A stretch of 7,620 nucleotides of DNA from Rhodobacter sp. (GTDB taxonomy: Bacteria > Pseudomonadota > Alphaproteobacteria > Rhodobacterales > Rhodobacteraceae): contig JAIXVS010000200.1 in NCBI GenBank assembly GCA_027482795.1, positions 1 to 7,620 of the forward strand. The letters are read 5' to 3'. Shown in pieces: positions 1 to 6,202 of the stretch. The translations under genes and the position numbers were made by a program. The notes beneath the pieces are model-generated. The model saw only the letters and a list, made by a program, of their open reading frames with translations, was not told the origin of the DNA and made no database searches. Position 1 is the stretch's first letter; each line of letters begins with the position of its first letter.

Positions 1-480
1 ATTTCAGGTCATCGAATATCGCTACAACGTTTTGTAATGAAGCTGCAATTCCCAGAATGTTCCTATGATGAACTTAAACAAATTTCTTTTGAAAACAAAG
101 TGACCTTCGATTGCAGGGTCGAAAACCTTCAGGGGTTCGTGGGCCGAAAGGCAGTTATGCGGAACCGACGCCCAAAGAGAAACACATCTTCCCAGTTCAA
201 AGGCGTTGTAAAGTTCATCGCAAAGGATGGATCAATTCGTTGGCGCACAGCAATCAAGGGCGACCACGGGTCATCGGGCATTGGCGTTTACGATAGCGAA
301 ATTTGGGCTGCGAAAGTTTATGATGCTGCTGCATTCCTTCTGTTTGAAGGGGCGGCTTATTTGAATTTTCCAGACAAATCGCCCGATCCCGACGCGCTCG
401 CAATAGCGAAGTTCAAGATTGACAAGTCATTGACTAGGAAGCAGTCGATGAGCGAACCAGATCAAGACCAAAACGGTTAG
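1..480 (+). CDS. AP2-domain protein, probable degenerate HNH-AP2 endonuclease relative (5' end outside window)
   Basis: The frame is open from base 1 to the TAG at 478-480. The first ATG is at 37 but has no ribosome binding site, and the codons before it read LQRFVMKLQ, which resembles the HRLVM-type stretch of HNH-AP2 endonucleases, so I infer that the real start lies to the left. Counting from ATG 37, residues 25-49 (DCRVENLQ, then MRNRRPKRN) resemble the DNRxxNLR...NRR segment that ends an HNH module. Residues 51-111 form an AP2 DNA-binding domain: SSQFKGV, RWRTAI, GVYDSEIWAAKVYDAAAF and a closing YLNFP. The expected catalytic Asp-His pair of HNH nucleases is missing (ELKQIS sits in its place), so nuclease activity is doubtful. 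Base composition is visibly more AT-rich than the nuo genes, which suggests transfer. AP2 assignment is firm; the HNH ancestry is inference from pattern memory. Confidence 0.72.
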   Translation: MSGHRISLQRFVMKLQFPECSYDELKQISFENKVTFDCRVENLQGFVGRKAVMRNRRPKRNTSSQFKGVVKFIAKDGSIRWRTAIKGDHGSSGIGVYDSEIWAAKVYDAAAFLLFEGAAYLNFPDKSPDPDALAIAKFKIDKSLTRKQSMSEPDQDQNG

Positions 481-516
481 GCGCGATGGTGCCCTCGTTC
501 GGTGGCAATTGCCCCC

Positions 517-987
517 CTACCTCTGCCAAAGCGGCACCGTCGAGATCGACATCTTCGCAGACCCATCCATCACTTCATTTGCGTGGGTCAAATACACCAG
601 CACTTGATTTTCCGCGTCGAAAATCCGTGTCACGCGCAGGGATTTGAAGATCAGCGAACGGCCTTCGGAAAAGACCACTTCGCCGTCCGCGCTGGTATCA
701 ATATCCCCCAGCACAATCGGCCCCGTTTGGCGGCAGGCGATCGATGAATTGGACGGGTCTTCGAACCAGTTTCCCTTACTGACCCTGTCCCACAAAGAGC
801 GGTCGAAATAGCTGATATGGCAGGTCACGCCCGCAACTTTTGGGTCGGCCAAGGCCTCGATCACAATGTCATTGCCCACCCAGTCCACGCCCACGCGGCC
901 CACTTCTTCGGCCTGCGCGGCGGCGGCGAGCCCAAGCGCGGCAACAGCGCCCCAAGCGGCCCATTTCAGCCCCGAAATCTTGCCCAT
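517..987 (-). CDS. creA: CreA family secreted protein
   Basis: A 156-residue protein. Residues 1-26 form a signal peptide (basic start, hydrophobic Ala/Leu core, AQA cleavage motif before EEVG), so the mature protein should be periplasmic. The family pattern follows: an early DWVGNDIVIEALADPKVAGVTC block (as in VEAFDDPKVKGVTC), then DPSNSSIACRQTGPI, with cysteines at 56 and 85 that could form a disulfide. CreA is widespread in Proteobacteria, sits beside creBCD in E. coli, and has no established biochemical role. I chose the ATG at 987 because an AAGGGAAAGG ribosome binding site lies just before it and the signal peptide begins there. The frame continues to 1200, but that extra part is not protein-like. 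The gene converges with the AP2 gene and is divergent from nuoA. Confidence 0.85.
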   Translation of the reverse strand: MGKISGLKWAAWGAVAALGLAAAAQAEEVGRVGVDWVGNDIVIEALADPKVAGVTCHISYFDRSLWDRVSKGNWFEDPSNSSIACRQTGPIVLGDIDTSADGEVVFSEGRSLIFKSLRVTRIFDAENQVLVYLTHANEVMDGSAKMSISTVPLWQR

Positions 988-1029
988 GATGCAGCCTTTC
1001 CCTTGCGGCCCAGCACGGGCCATAGCCGC

Positions 1030-1058
1030 AATATAGGAAGCCCTGCCTGCGACAAAAA
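1030..1058 (-). promoter_or_regulatory. Possible creA promoter
   Basis: On the minus strand TATATT (1035-1030) is a good -10 element. The only element at 17 bases spacing is TTTTTG (1058-1053), a poor -35. It lies about 45 bases before the creA start. The call is from consensus matching only. Confidence 0.3.
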
Positions 1059-1140
1059 GGGGCAATTGCGCCCCCGCGTCCGCCTGCCCGCCAGATGCGG
1101 CGCGAAAAGGGGTGAATTTGCCACAATTAAACCCTGCCCT

Positions 1141-1173
1141 TGGTTGACCCCGCCCGCGCGCAGGGGTAAACCA
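1141..1173. repeat. Inverted repeat overlapping the putative nuo promoter (candidate operator)
   Basis: The left arm TGGTTGACCCC (1141-1151) and right arm GGGGTAAACCA (1163-1173) pair at 10 of 11 positions around an 11-base GC-rich centre. The arms contain the candidate -35 and -10 elements, so a dimeric regulator bound here would cover the promoter. A second, nested match exists: CCTTGGTT (1138-1145) is the exact complement of AACCAAGG (1195-1202), which could form an alternative hairpin in a leader RNA. A terminator is unlikely because no T-run follows. Confidence 0.5.
1144..1172 (+). promoter_or_regulatory. Possible sigma-70 promoter of the nuo operon
   Basis: TTGACC (1144-1149) is a 5/6 match to the -35 consensus. 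It is followed at 17 bases by TAAACC (1167-1172), a weak -10. The position, about 60 bases before the nuoA start and at the head of a same-strand gene series, fits an operon promoter. Alphaproteobacterial -10 elements are often degenerate, so this remains tentative. Confidence 0.35.
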
Positions 1174-1232
1174 TGCCCCAACGCTGCCTGACCAAACCAA
1201 GGCGGCATTTGCCCTAAGTTAAGGAGCGCGCC

Positions 1233-1598
1233 GTGGACCAGATGCTTCGCGAATATCTGCCCGTTATCATCATTTTGGCCATTGCCATCGGCCTTGGCAT
1301 TGTGCTGCTGCTGGCGGCGGTGGTGCTGGCTGTGCGCAACCCAGACCCTGAAAAAGTGTCGGCCTATGAATGCGGGTTCAACGCCTTTGACGATGCGCGG
1401 ATGAAGTTTGACGTGCGCTTTTACCTCGTCTCGATCTTGTTCATTATCTTTGATCTAGAGGTCGCCTTTTTGTTCCCATGGGCCGTGGCCTTTGGCGATA
1501 TTTCCATGGCGGGGTTCTGGTCGATGATGGTGTTCCTTGGCGTGCTGACGGTGGGCTTTGCCTATGAATGGAAGAAGGGGGCCTTGGAATGGGCGTGA
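1233..1598 (+). CDS. nuoA: NADH-quinone oxidoreductase subunit A
   Basis: This 121-residue protein is the small membrane subunit of complex I (ND3 homologue), located at the junction of the peripheral and membrane arms beside the quinone tunnel. Three membrane segments are visible, at about residues 8-34, 62-84 and 92-112. The loop between the first two has the family's AYECGF motif with Cys47, equivalent to the ND3 loop cysteine that reports active/deactive change in mammalian enzyme. The second helix contains the conserved acidic pair in FDLEVAFLFPW (Asp74, Glu76). The GTG at 1233 is preferred over the ATG at 1242 because AAGGAG (1221-1226) sits 6 bases before it. It is the first gene of the operon, and its end overlaps nuoB by 10 bases. 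Confidence 0.96.
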   Translation: MDQMLREYLPVIIILAIAIGLGIVLLLAAVVLAVRNPDPEKVSAYECGFNAFDDARMKFDVRFYLVSILFIIFDLEVAFLFPWAVAFGDISMAGFWSMMVFLGVLTVGFAYEWKKGALEWA

Positions 1599-2122
1599 TG
1601 ACGGGTGCCAATACGGCTGGGCCTGACCGCGAGGTTGCAACGCAGGCCCTGAATGCCGAGTTGCAAGACAAGGGGTTCTTGCTGTCTTCGACCGAAGATA
1701 TCATCAATTGGGCGCGCAACGGGTCTTTGCATTGGATGACCTTCGGTCTGGCCTGCTGCGCCGTGGAAATGATGCACACATCCATGCCGCGCTATGACTT
1801 GGAGCGGTTCGGCACTGCGCCGCGCGCATCCCCGCGCCAGTCTGATTTGATGATTGTGGCTGGCACGTTGACCAATAAAATGGCCCCCGCGCTGCGCAAG
1901 GTATACGATCAAATGCCAGAGCCGCGCTATGTGATTTCGATGGGCTCTTGCGCCAATGGCGGCGGCTATTACCACTACAGTTACTCGGTGGTGCGCGGCT
2001 GTGATCGCATCGTGCCCGTGGATATTTACATTCCCGGCTGCCCGCCCACGGCAGAGGCGCTGCTATATGGCATTTTGCAACTGCAACGCAAAATCCGCCG
2101 CACGGGAACATTGGTAAGGTAG
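1589..2122 (+). CDS. nuoB: NADH-quinone oxidoreductase subunit B
   Basis: A 177-residue subunit (PSST/Nqo6 homologue) that carries the terminal [4Fe-4S] cluster N2, which passes electrons to quinone. The four ligands are visible: the tandem cysteines Cys56 and Cys57 in GLACCAVEMM, Cys121 in SMGSCANGG and Cys151 in PGCPPTAE. The rest is near-identical in style to Rhodobacteraceae NuoB, including TSMPRYDLERFG and SPRQSDLMIVAGT. The ATG at 1589 is chosen because AAGGGG (1575-1580) lies 8 bases before it and the N-terminus MGVMTGANTAG matches recalled homologues; an in-frame ATG at 1568 would add seven residues. The start overlaps the end of nuoA by 10 bases, so translation is probably coupled. 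Confidence 0.97.
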   Translation: MGVMTGANTAGPDREVATQALNAELQDKGFLLSSTEDIINWARNGSLHWMTFGLACCAVEMMHTSMPRYDLERFGTAPRASPRQSDLMIVAGTLTNKMAPALRKVYDQMPEPRYVISMGSCANGGGYYHYSYSVVRGCDRIVPVDIYIPGCPPTAEALLYGILQLQRKIRRTGTLVR

Positions 2123-2128
2123 GTCGCT

Positions 2129-2740
2129 ATGGCACAGGCTAATCACGACGCATTGCAGGCTTTGGCCGATCATATCACCGCCCAGCAGGGGGCGGCGATT
2201 GTGGCAACCGAAGTGGCCTTTGGCGAATTGTCGGTCACCATCAACCCATCGCATTTAGAAGGGTTTGTGCAGTTCTTGCGCGATGATGCGGGGTGCAAGT
2301 TTTCATCCCTTGTCGATATCACGGCAGTCGATCACCCCGAGGATGATCCGCGGTTTGTGATGGTCTATCATTTCTTGTCGATGTACCAAAACCAGCGCAT
2401 TCGCGTGAAAATGGGCGTGGCGGATGGGGCGATGACGCCGTCTATCTGCGCCATTCACCCATCGGCCAATTGGTTTGAACGCGAAGTGTTCGATATGTTT
2501 GGGTTGATGTTTTCAAACCACCCCGACCTGCGCCGCATTCTGACCGACTATGGCTTTCGCGGCCACCCGCTGCGCAAAGATTTCCCAACCACGGGCTATA
2601 CCGAAGTGCGCTATGACGAGGCGCAAAAGCGCGTGGTGTATGAACCCGTTTCCCTTGTGCAAGAATACCGCCAGTTTGATTTCCTGTCTCCTTGGGAATC
2701 GGCGAAATATGTTCTGCCTGGTGATGAGAAAAAGGCCTGA
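2129..2740 (+). CDS. nuoC: NADH-quinone oxidoreductase subunit C
   Basis: This 203-residue protein is the 30 kDa peripheral-arm subunit (Nqo5), without cofactors, that packs on NuoD and NuoB in the connecting module. The family signature is complete at residues 116-153: FEREVFDMFG, then HPDLRRILTDYGF and GHPLRKDFP. It is followed by the usual RYDEAQKRVVYEPV and FDFLSPWE. The length is normal for a separate NuoC; it is not the NuoCD fusion seen in enterobacteria. It starts 6 bases after nuoB with an AAGG ribosome binding site (TAAGGTAGG) straddling the nuoB stop. Only three bases separate it from the sulfotransferase gene that follows, where most operons go straight to nuoD. Confidence 0.96.
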   Translation: MAQANHDALQALADHITAQQGAAIVATEVAFGELSVTINPSHLEGFVQFLRDDAGCKFSSLVDITAVDHPEDDPRFVMVYHFLSMYQNQRIRVKMGVADGAMTPSICAIHPSANWFEREVFDMFGLMFSNHPDLRRILTDYGFRGHPLRKDFPTTGYTEVRYDEAQKRVVYEPVSLVQEYRQFDFLSPWESAKYVLPGDEKKA

Positions 2741-2743
2741 TCC

Positions 2744-3646
2744 ATGGGCAATGTGCCAGTGATCTTGATGTGTGTGGGGGCAACCAAAGCGGGAACGACT
2801 TGGTTGCACGATCAATTATCCGCACATCCCGATTGCTATCTGCGCACGATCAAGGAATATCACTATTTCTCCACCATCGAGCCTGCCCATTGGGACAAGA
2901 AAATCGCTGAAACCGAAGATGAGATTGCACGGCTGGAAGGCGCAGGCGAATTGGCCGCACCGCAGCTGCGCCGCCTGAACGATCTGCGCAGTTTTCTGCC
3001 CTTGCTTTTGCCCCGCCGCGTAGATGCGCCTGCCTTTGGCGATTACCTGCGCGCGGCCCCTGCGGGCACCAAACTGGTGGGCGATTTCACGCCAGCCTAT
3101 TCGATTTTGCAGGGCAAGCTTTTGCAACCGATCAAGGCGATGGGCGGCGCACTGAAGGTGGTATATCTGATGCGCGATCCGCTGGCACGGCTGTGGAGCC
3201 ATATTCGCATGTCGGCATCCCGCACTGCGCCAAATACATTTGACGCCGCCTGCGCCGACATGCTGCAAAACGTGATCGCAGGCGACGAGGATGGCGGTAT
3301 TCGCGGTATGCTGCGGCGCGGTGATTATGCCACCAATCTGCCAAAATTGCAGCGCGTCTTTGGCGACAGACTTTTGGTGATGTTCACCGAAGATCTGTTC
3401 ACCAAGGCGGGGTTTGACCGCCTGCTTGCCTTTGTTGGCCTTGGCCCGCTTGCTGCCGATCTGTCCAAGCGCGTGCATGAGGGGCGCGATTTGCCCATGC
3501 CCGCCGCCCTGCGCAGCGCGGCGTTACGCTTTTTGCGCCCGCAATATGACTTTATCGCCCAAAGCTTCCCCGCCATGCCAGAAGCTTGGCGCGCCGCGAT
3601 GGACGAGATGAACACCGCCCCCACCACCCATAAGGTATTGATATGA
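2744..3646 (+). CDS. PAPS-dependent sulfotransferase embedded between nuoC and nuoD
   Basis: A 300-residue cytosolic-type sulfotransferase, expected to transfer sulfate from 3'-phosphoadenosine-5'-phosphosulfate to an unknown acceptor. The 5'-phosphosulfate loop is clear at residues 12-21 (GATKAGTTWL), followed by KEYHYF at 37-42, a variant of the common KEPHYF. The 3'-phosphate motif is YLMRDPLARLWSH at 141-153 with Arg144 and Ser152. No signal peptide or membrane segment is seen, and residues 50-80 look helical and charged. A GAGAAAAAGG ribosome binding site lies inside the end of nuoC, and the stop overlaps the nuoD start by four bases (ATGA), so the gene is fully integrated in the operon. 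Base composition resembles its neighbours. The substrate cannot be read from sequence, and no link to complex I chemistry is known to me. Confidence 0.88.
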   Translation: MGNVPVILMCVGATKAGTTWLHDQLSAHPDCYLRTIKEYHYFSTIEPAHWDKKIAETEDEIARLEGAGELAAPQLRRLNDLRSFLPLLLPRRVDAPAFGDYLRAAPAGTKLVGDFTPAYSILQGKLLQPIKAMGGALKVVYLMRDPLARLWSHIRMSASRTAPNTFDAACADMLQNVIAGDEDGGIRGMLRRGDYATNLPKLQRVFGDRLLVMFTEDLFTKAGFDRLLAFVGLGPLAADLSKRVHEGRDLPMPAALRSAALRFLRPQYDFIAQSFPAMPEAWRAAMDEMNTAPTTHKVLI

Positions 3647-4869
3647 TGGACGGAAAGCTGGAAACGAATGCGTTTGGTGATGCCCTGACGGGCGAGCAGC
3701 GCATCCGCAATTTCAACCTAAACTTTGGCCCCCAGCATCCCGCCGCGCATGGCGTGCTGCGCCTTGTGCTAGAGCTGGACGGCGAGATTGTTGAACGCTG
3801 CGATCCGCATATTGGCCTTTTGCATCGTGGCACTGAAAAGCTGATGGAAAGCCGTACCTATCTGCAAAACCTGCCTTATTTTGACAGGCTGGATTATGTG
3901 GCCCCGATGAACCAAGAACACGCGTGGTGCTTGGCCATTGAAACCTTGACAGGCACAGTTGTGCCGCGCCGCGCATCCCTGATCCGCGTTTTGTATTCGG
4001 AAATTGGCCGCATTCTGAACCACCTATTGAACTGCACCACCCAAGCCATGGACGTGGGCGCGCTGACCCCGCCGCTGTGGGGCTTTGAAGAGCGTGAAAA
4101 GCTGGTGGTGTTTTATGAACGTGCCTGCGGCGCGCGCCTGCATGCCGCCTATTTTCGCCCCGGCGGGGTGCATCAAGACCTGCCTGATGATTTGATCGAC
4201 GATATCGAAGCGTGGACGTGGACCTTCCCCAAAGTGCTGGAAGACTTGCACACGCTGCTGACCGAAAACCGCATTTTCAAACAGCGCAACGTGGATATTG
4301 GCGTTGTCACCGAAGACGATATTTTGAAATACGGCTTTTCGGGCGTGATGGTGCGAGGCAGCAATATGGCTTGGGATTTGCGCCGCGCGCAGCCCTATGA
4401 ATGCTATGACGAGTTCGATTTCAAAATCCCCGTTGGCAAAAATGGCGATTGCTATGATCGCTATTTGGTGCGGATGGAAGAGATGACGCAGTCGATCCTG
4501 ATCATCCGCCAAGCCATTGCCAAACTGCGCATGGAAGGCGGCGAAGTGCTGGCGCGCGGCAAAATCCCGCCGCCATCGCGCCGCGATATGAAAACTTCGA
4601 TGGAGGCGCTGATCCATCACTTTAAACTGTATACCGAAGGCTTCCACGTGCCCGCGGGCGAGGTTTATGCGGCTGTCGAGGCGCCCAAGGGCGAGTTTGG
4701 CGTTTATCTGAAATCAGACGGGTCGAACAAACCCTACCGCGCCAAAATCCGCGCGCCGGGGTATTTGCACTTGCAAGCCATGGATCATTTGGCCAAGGGC
4801 CACCAACTGGCCGACGTGGCCGCCATTATCGGCACGATGGATATTGTGTTTGGCGAGGTGGATCGGTGA
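3643..4869 (+). CDS. nuoD: NADH-quinone oxidoreductase subunit D
   Basis: A 408-residue, 49 kDa subunit (Nqo4) that forms the quinone headgroup site with NuoB; it descends from the large subunit of [NiFe] hydrogenases. The N-terminal GPQHPAAHG loop holds His32 and His36, and DRLDYVAPM holds Tyr85. The spacing of His36 and Tyr85 equals that of the quinone-contacting His38 and Tyr87 of Thermus Nqo4. Other family blocks include HIGLLHRGTEKL, GALTPPLWGFEEREK, YFRPGGVHQDLP and the closing MDIVFGEVDR. The start at 3643 has AAGG (3632-3635) 7 bases upstream and overlaps the sulfotransferase stop by four bases, which suggests that nuoD translation depends partly on ribosomes leaving that gene. The hydrogenase-type nickel cysteines are absent, as expected. 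Confidence 0.97.
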   Translation: MMDGKLETNAFGDALTGEQRIRNFNLNFGPQHPAAHGVLRLVLELDGEIVERCDPHIGLLHRGTEKLMESRTYLQNLPYFDRLDYVAPMNQEHAWCLAIETLTGTVVPRRASLIRVLYSEIGRILNHLLNCTTQAMDVGALTPPLWGFEEREKLVVFYERACGARLHAAYFRPGGVHQDLPDDLIDDIEAWTWTFPKVLEDLHTLLTENRIFKQRNVDIGVVTEDDILKYGFSGVMVRGSNMAWDLRRAQPYECYDEFDFKIPVGKNGDCYDRYLVRMEEMTQSILIIRQAIAKLRMEGGEVLARGKIPPPSRRDMKTSMEALIHHFKLYTEGFHVPAGEVYAAVEAPKGEFGVYLKSDGSNKPYRAKIRAPGYLHLQAMDHLAKGHQLADVAAIIGTMDIVFGEVDR

Positions 4870-4872
4870 GAC

Positions 4873-5100
4873 ATGCCGACCATCGTCCGTTTGCAACTCA
4901 GCGTGATCAGTATGTATTTTAACGACCACAACCCGCCCCACTTTCATGTGGAAACAACTGAAGGCCGCGCGATGCTAAACATATCGGATTTCAGCGTGAT
5001 CGAAGGGCACGCCCCCGTGCGGGCGATTAAAGAGGCGCGTATTTGGGCGGAAGGCAATCGTGACCGCCTTGAAAAAGTGTGGAAGGAGATGCATCCATGA
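4873..5100 (+). CDS. DUF4160 family protein
   Basis: A 75-residue protein with the DUF4160 signature: an MPTIVR start, ISMYFNDHNPPHFHV at about residues 12-26, then a short strand-rich stretch and a C-terminal helix with ARIWAEGNRDRLEKVW. The His/Asn/Asp-rich MYFNDHNPPHFH core is the conserved centre of the family. Its function is not established. The gene begins three bases after the nuoD stop with only a weak ribosome binding site, so translation is probably coupled to nuoD. Its stop overlaps the start of a DUF2442 gene. DUF4160 and DUF2442 genes are, as I recall, common neighbours across bacteria, and the two-small-gene layout looks like a toxin-antitoxin cassette, but no toxic activity can be inferred from the sequence. 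Confidence 0.85.
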   Translation: MPTIVRLQLSVISMYFNDHNPPHFHVETTEGRAMLNISDFSVIEGHAPVRAIKEARIWAEGNRDRLEKVWKEMHP

Positions 5101-5375
5101 AACCCATGTTAAGTGTCATTGGTGTGCAGGCCTTGCCGCAGGGCCAATTGCGCGTGGTTTGGGATGATGGTGTCACCCGCGATGTTGACCTGCGCCCGCA
5201 GATGAAGGGGCACGTCCTGCTGGAAATGTTGGCCGTTCCAGAGGTATTTCGCGATGTTTCGGTCGTTCCGGGCGGCGGCGGGGTGGAATGGCTGAACGGG
5301 GCCGATTTTTCAGCGCGCTCGCTGCGCATATGGTCTGATGAGCAAGAACACATCAATTCAAGGAAATCCGCCTAA
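5097..5375 (+). CDS. DUF2442 family protein
   Basis: A 92-residue protein that matches the DUF2442 pattern: an N-terminal LSVIGVQALPQGQLRVVWDDG strand pair, a DVDLRPQMKGHVLLEML middle and a closing block with VEWLNGADFSARSLR, which corresponds to the family's 'W.nG.D..pe.L' ending. The start is taken at ATG 5097, because AAGGAG (5083-5088) is ideally spaced 8 bases upstream and the start overlaps the DUF4160 stop by four bases; an ATG at 5079 would add six residues. The stop TAA shares one base with the nuoE ATG. Some DUF2442 proteins carry a C-terminal helix-turn-helix; this one ends too early for that. It could be the partner or neutraliser of the DUF4160 protein, which is inference. Confidence 0.83.
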   Translation: MKPMLSVIGVQALPQGQLRVVWDDGVTRDVDLRPQMKGHVLLEMLAVPEVFRDVSVVPGGGGVEWLNGADFSARSLRIWSDEQEHINSRKSA

Positions 5376-6139
5376 TGCTACGCCGCCTGCACAAAGACCA
5401 GCCAGAAAGTTTCGCCTTTACCCCTGCCAATCTGGCATGGGCGCAGGGGCAGATCACGAAATATCCCGCAGGGCGGCAGGCATCGGCCATCATCCCGCTG
5501 CTGTGGCGCGCGCAGGAACAAGAGGGTTGGCTGACCCGCCCTGCGATTGAATATGTCGCATCAATGCTGGGCATGGCCTATATCCGCGCGCTAGAGGTGG
5601 CGACGTTCTATTTCATGTGCCAACTCGCCCCCGTGGGCAAAATCGCCCATGTGCAGATTTGCGGCACGACATCCTGCATGATCTGCGGGGCCGAAGAATT
5701 GATCGCTGTTTGCAAAGAATTGATCGCTCCCTCTGCCCATACTCTGTCGAAAGATGGCAATTTTTCGTGGGAAGAGGTGGAATGTATGGGGGCCTGCGCC
5801 AATGCGCCCATGGCCCAAATCGGCAAGGATTATTACGAAGATCTCACCGCCGATAAGCTGCGCGATTTGATTGCGCGGTTTTCGGCGGGCGAAGTGCCCG
5901 TGGCAGGCCCGCAAAACGGGCGCTATGCGGCAGAACCGTTGTCAGGTCTGACCTCGCTGACCGAATATGCCAAAGACCGCCCCGCGCATAACGCATCTGC
6001 ACAGCGCGCGGTCGATCTTGGCGATACCGTCAAACGCATTGACGGAACCGAAGTGCCTCTGACCACCCCTTGGCTGGGTGGCGTGGCGAAACCTGCCGCG
6101 AAAGCGGCGAAGTCAACGGCCAAAGCAAAGGCCGAATAG
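5375..6139 (+). CDS. nuoE: NADH-quinone oxidoreductase subunit E
   Basis: A 254-residue subunit (24 kDa, Nqo2) of the NADH-oxidising module that binds the [2Fe-2S] cluster N1a next to NuoF. Residues 1-90 form the helical thioredoxin-like family's N-terminal bundle (ASAIIPLLWRAQEQEGW, LEVATFYFMCQ). The ligands are Cys96 and Cys101 in CGTTSC and Cys137 and Cys141 in CMGAC. An extra cysteine, Cys104, follows closely in MICG, as I recall in related alphaproteobacteria. Residues from about 175 form an extension beyond the core fold that ends in an Ala/Lys tail (KPAAKAAKSTAKAKAE). The start shares one base with the DUF2442 stop and has AAGGA (5360-5364) upstream. The Ala/Lys tail resembles the tract in the next gene. 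Confidence 0.96.
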   Translation: MLRRLHKDQPESFAFTPANLAWAQGQITKYPAGRQASAIIPLLWRAQEQEGWLTRPAIEYVASMLGMAYIRALEVATFYFMCQLAPVGKIAHVQICGTTSCMICGAEELIAVCKELIAPSAHTLSKDGNFSWEEVECMGACANAPMAQIGKDYYEDLTADKLRDLIARFSAGEVPVAGPQNGRYAAEPLSGLTSLTEYAKDRPAHNASAQRAVDLGDTVKRIDGTEVPLTTPWLGGVAKPAAKAAKSTAKAKAE

Positions 6140-6183
6140 GGGAAAAGCCCCAAGATAGGGAAGTCAAACAGCCGCAAAGCGGC
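6139..6183 (+). other. Two short hairpins in the nuoE-downstream spacer
   Basis: The 63-base gap after nuoE is the longest within the operon. It contains GGGG/CCCC stems (6139-6142 with 6148-6151, 5-base loop) and a GCCGC-AAA-GCGGC hairpin (6171-6183). Neither is followed by a T-run, so they are not typical intrinsic terminators. They could mark an RNA processing or stability point, or be chance. AGGAGAG at 6190-6196 is the ribosome binding site of the next gene. Confidence 0.35.
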
Positions 6184-6202
6184 ATAGTCAGGAGAGTAAC
6201 GC

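Larger units (their letters stand above)
988..1232. other. Divergent intergenic region between creA and nuoA
   Basis: This 245-base region separates two divergent genes, so it should carry both promoters. It contains the candidate promoters and the inverted repeat listed separately, plus a GCAATTGC palindrome near 1062-1069. I see no tRNA, small RNA with a clear terminator, or convincing coding frame here; open frames crossing it have low-complexity, non-family sequence. Confidence 0.6.

Noticed and set aside
478..520. Bidirectional terminator between the convergent AP2 gene and creA
   Set aside because: Only a short GGCAATTGCC palindrome is present, with no stable GC stem followed by a T-run on either strand.
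988..1200. N-terminal extension of the creA frame to 1200
   Set aside because: The extra 71 residues are Gly/Arg/Ala-rich with no family match, and they would hide the signal peptide and the ribosome binding site at the ATG at 987.
1568..1588. Earlier nuoB start
   Set aside because: The ATG at 1589 has the better-spaced AAGGGG site and gives the N-terminus recalled from relatives; the earlier start would lengthen the overlap with nuoA.
2816..3478. Minus-strand open frame of 220 codons opposite the sulfotransferase gene
   Set aside because: It is the antisense shadow of a gene with both PAPS-binding motifs; no ribosome binding site or family pattern is seen.
4024..4647. Minus-strand open frame of 207 codons in nuoD
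   Set aside because: It lies wholly opposite a clear nuoD coding region with strong family motifs, and its product is an Ile/Ala/His/Phe-rich shadow without motifs.
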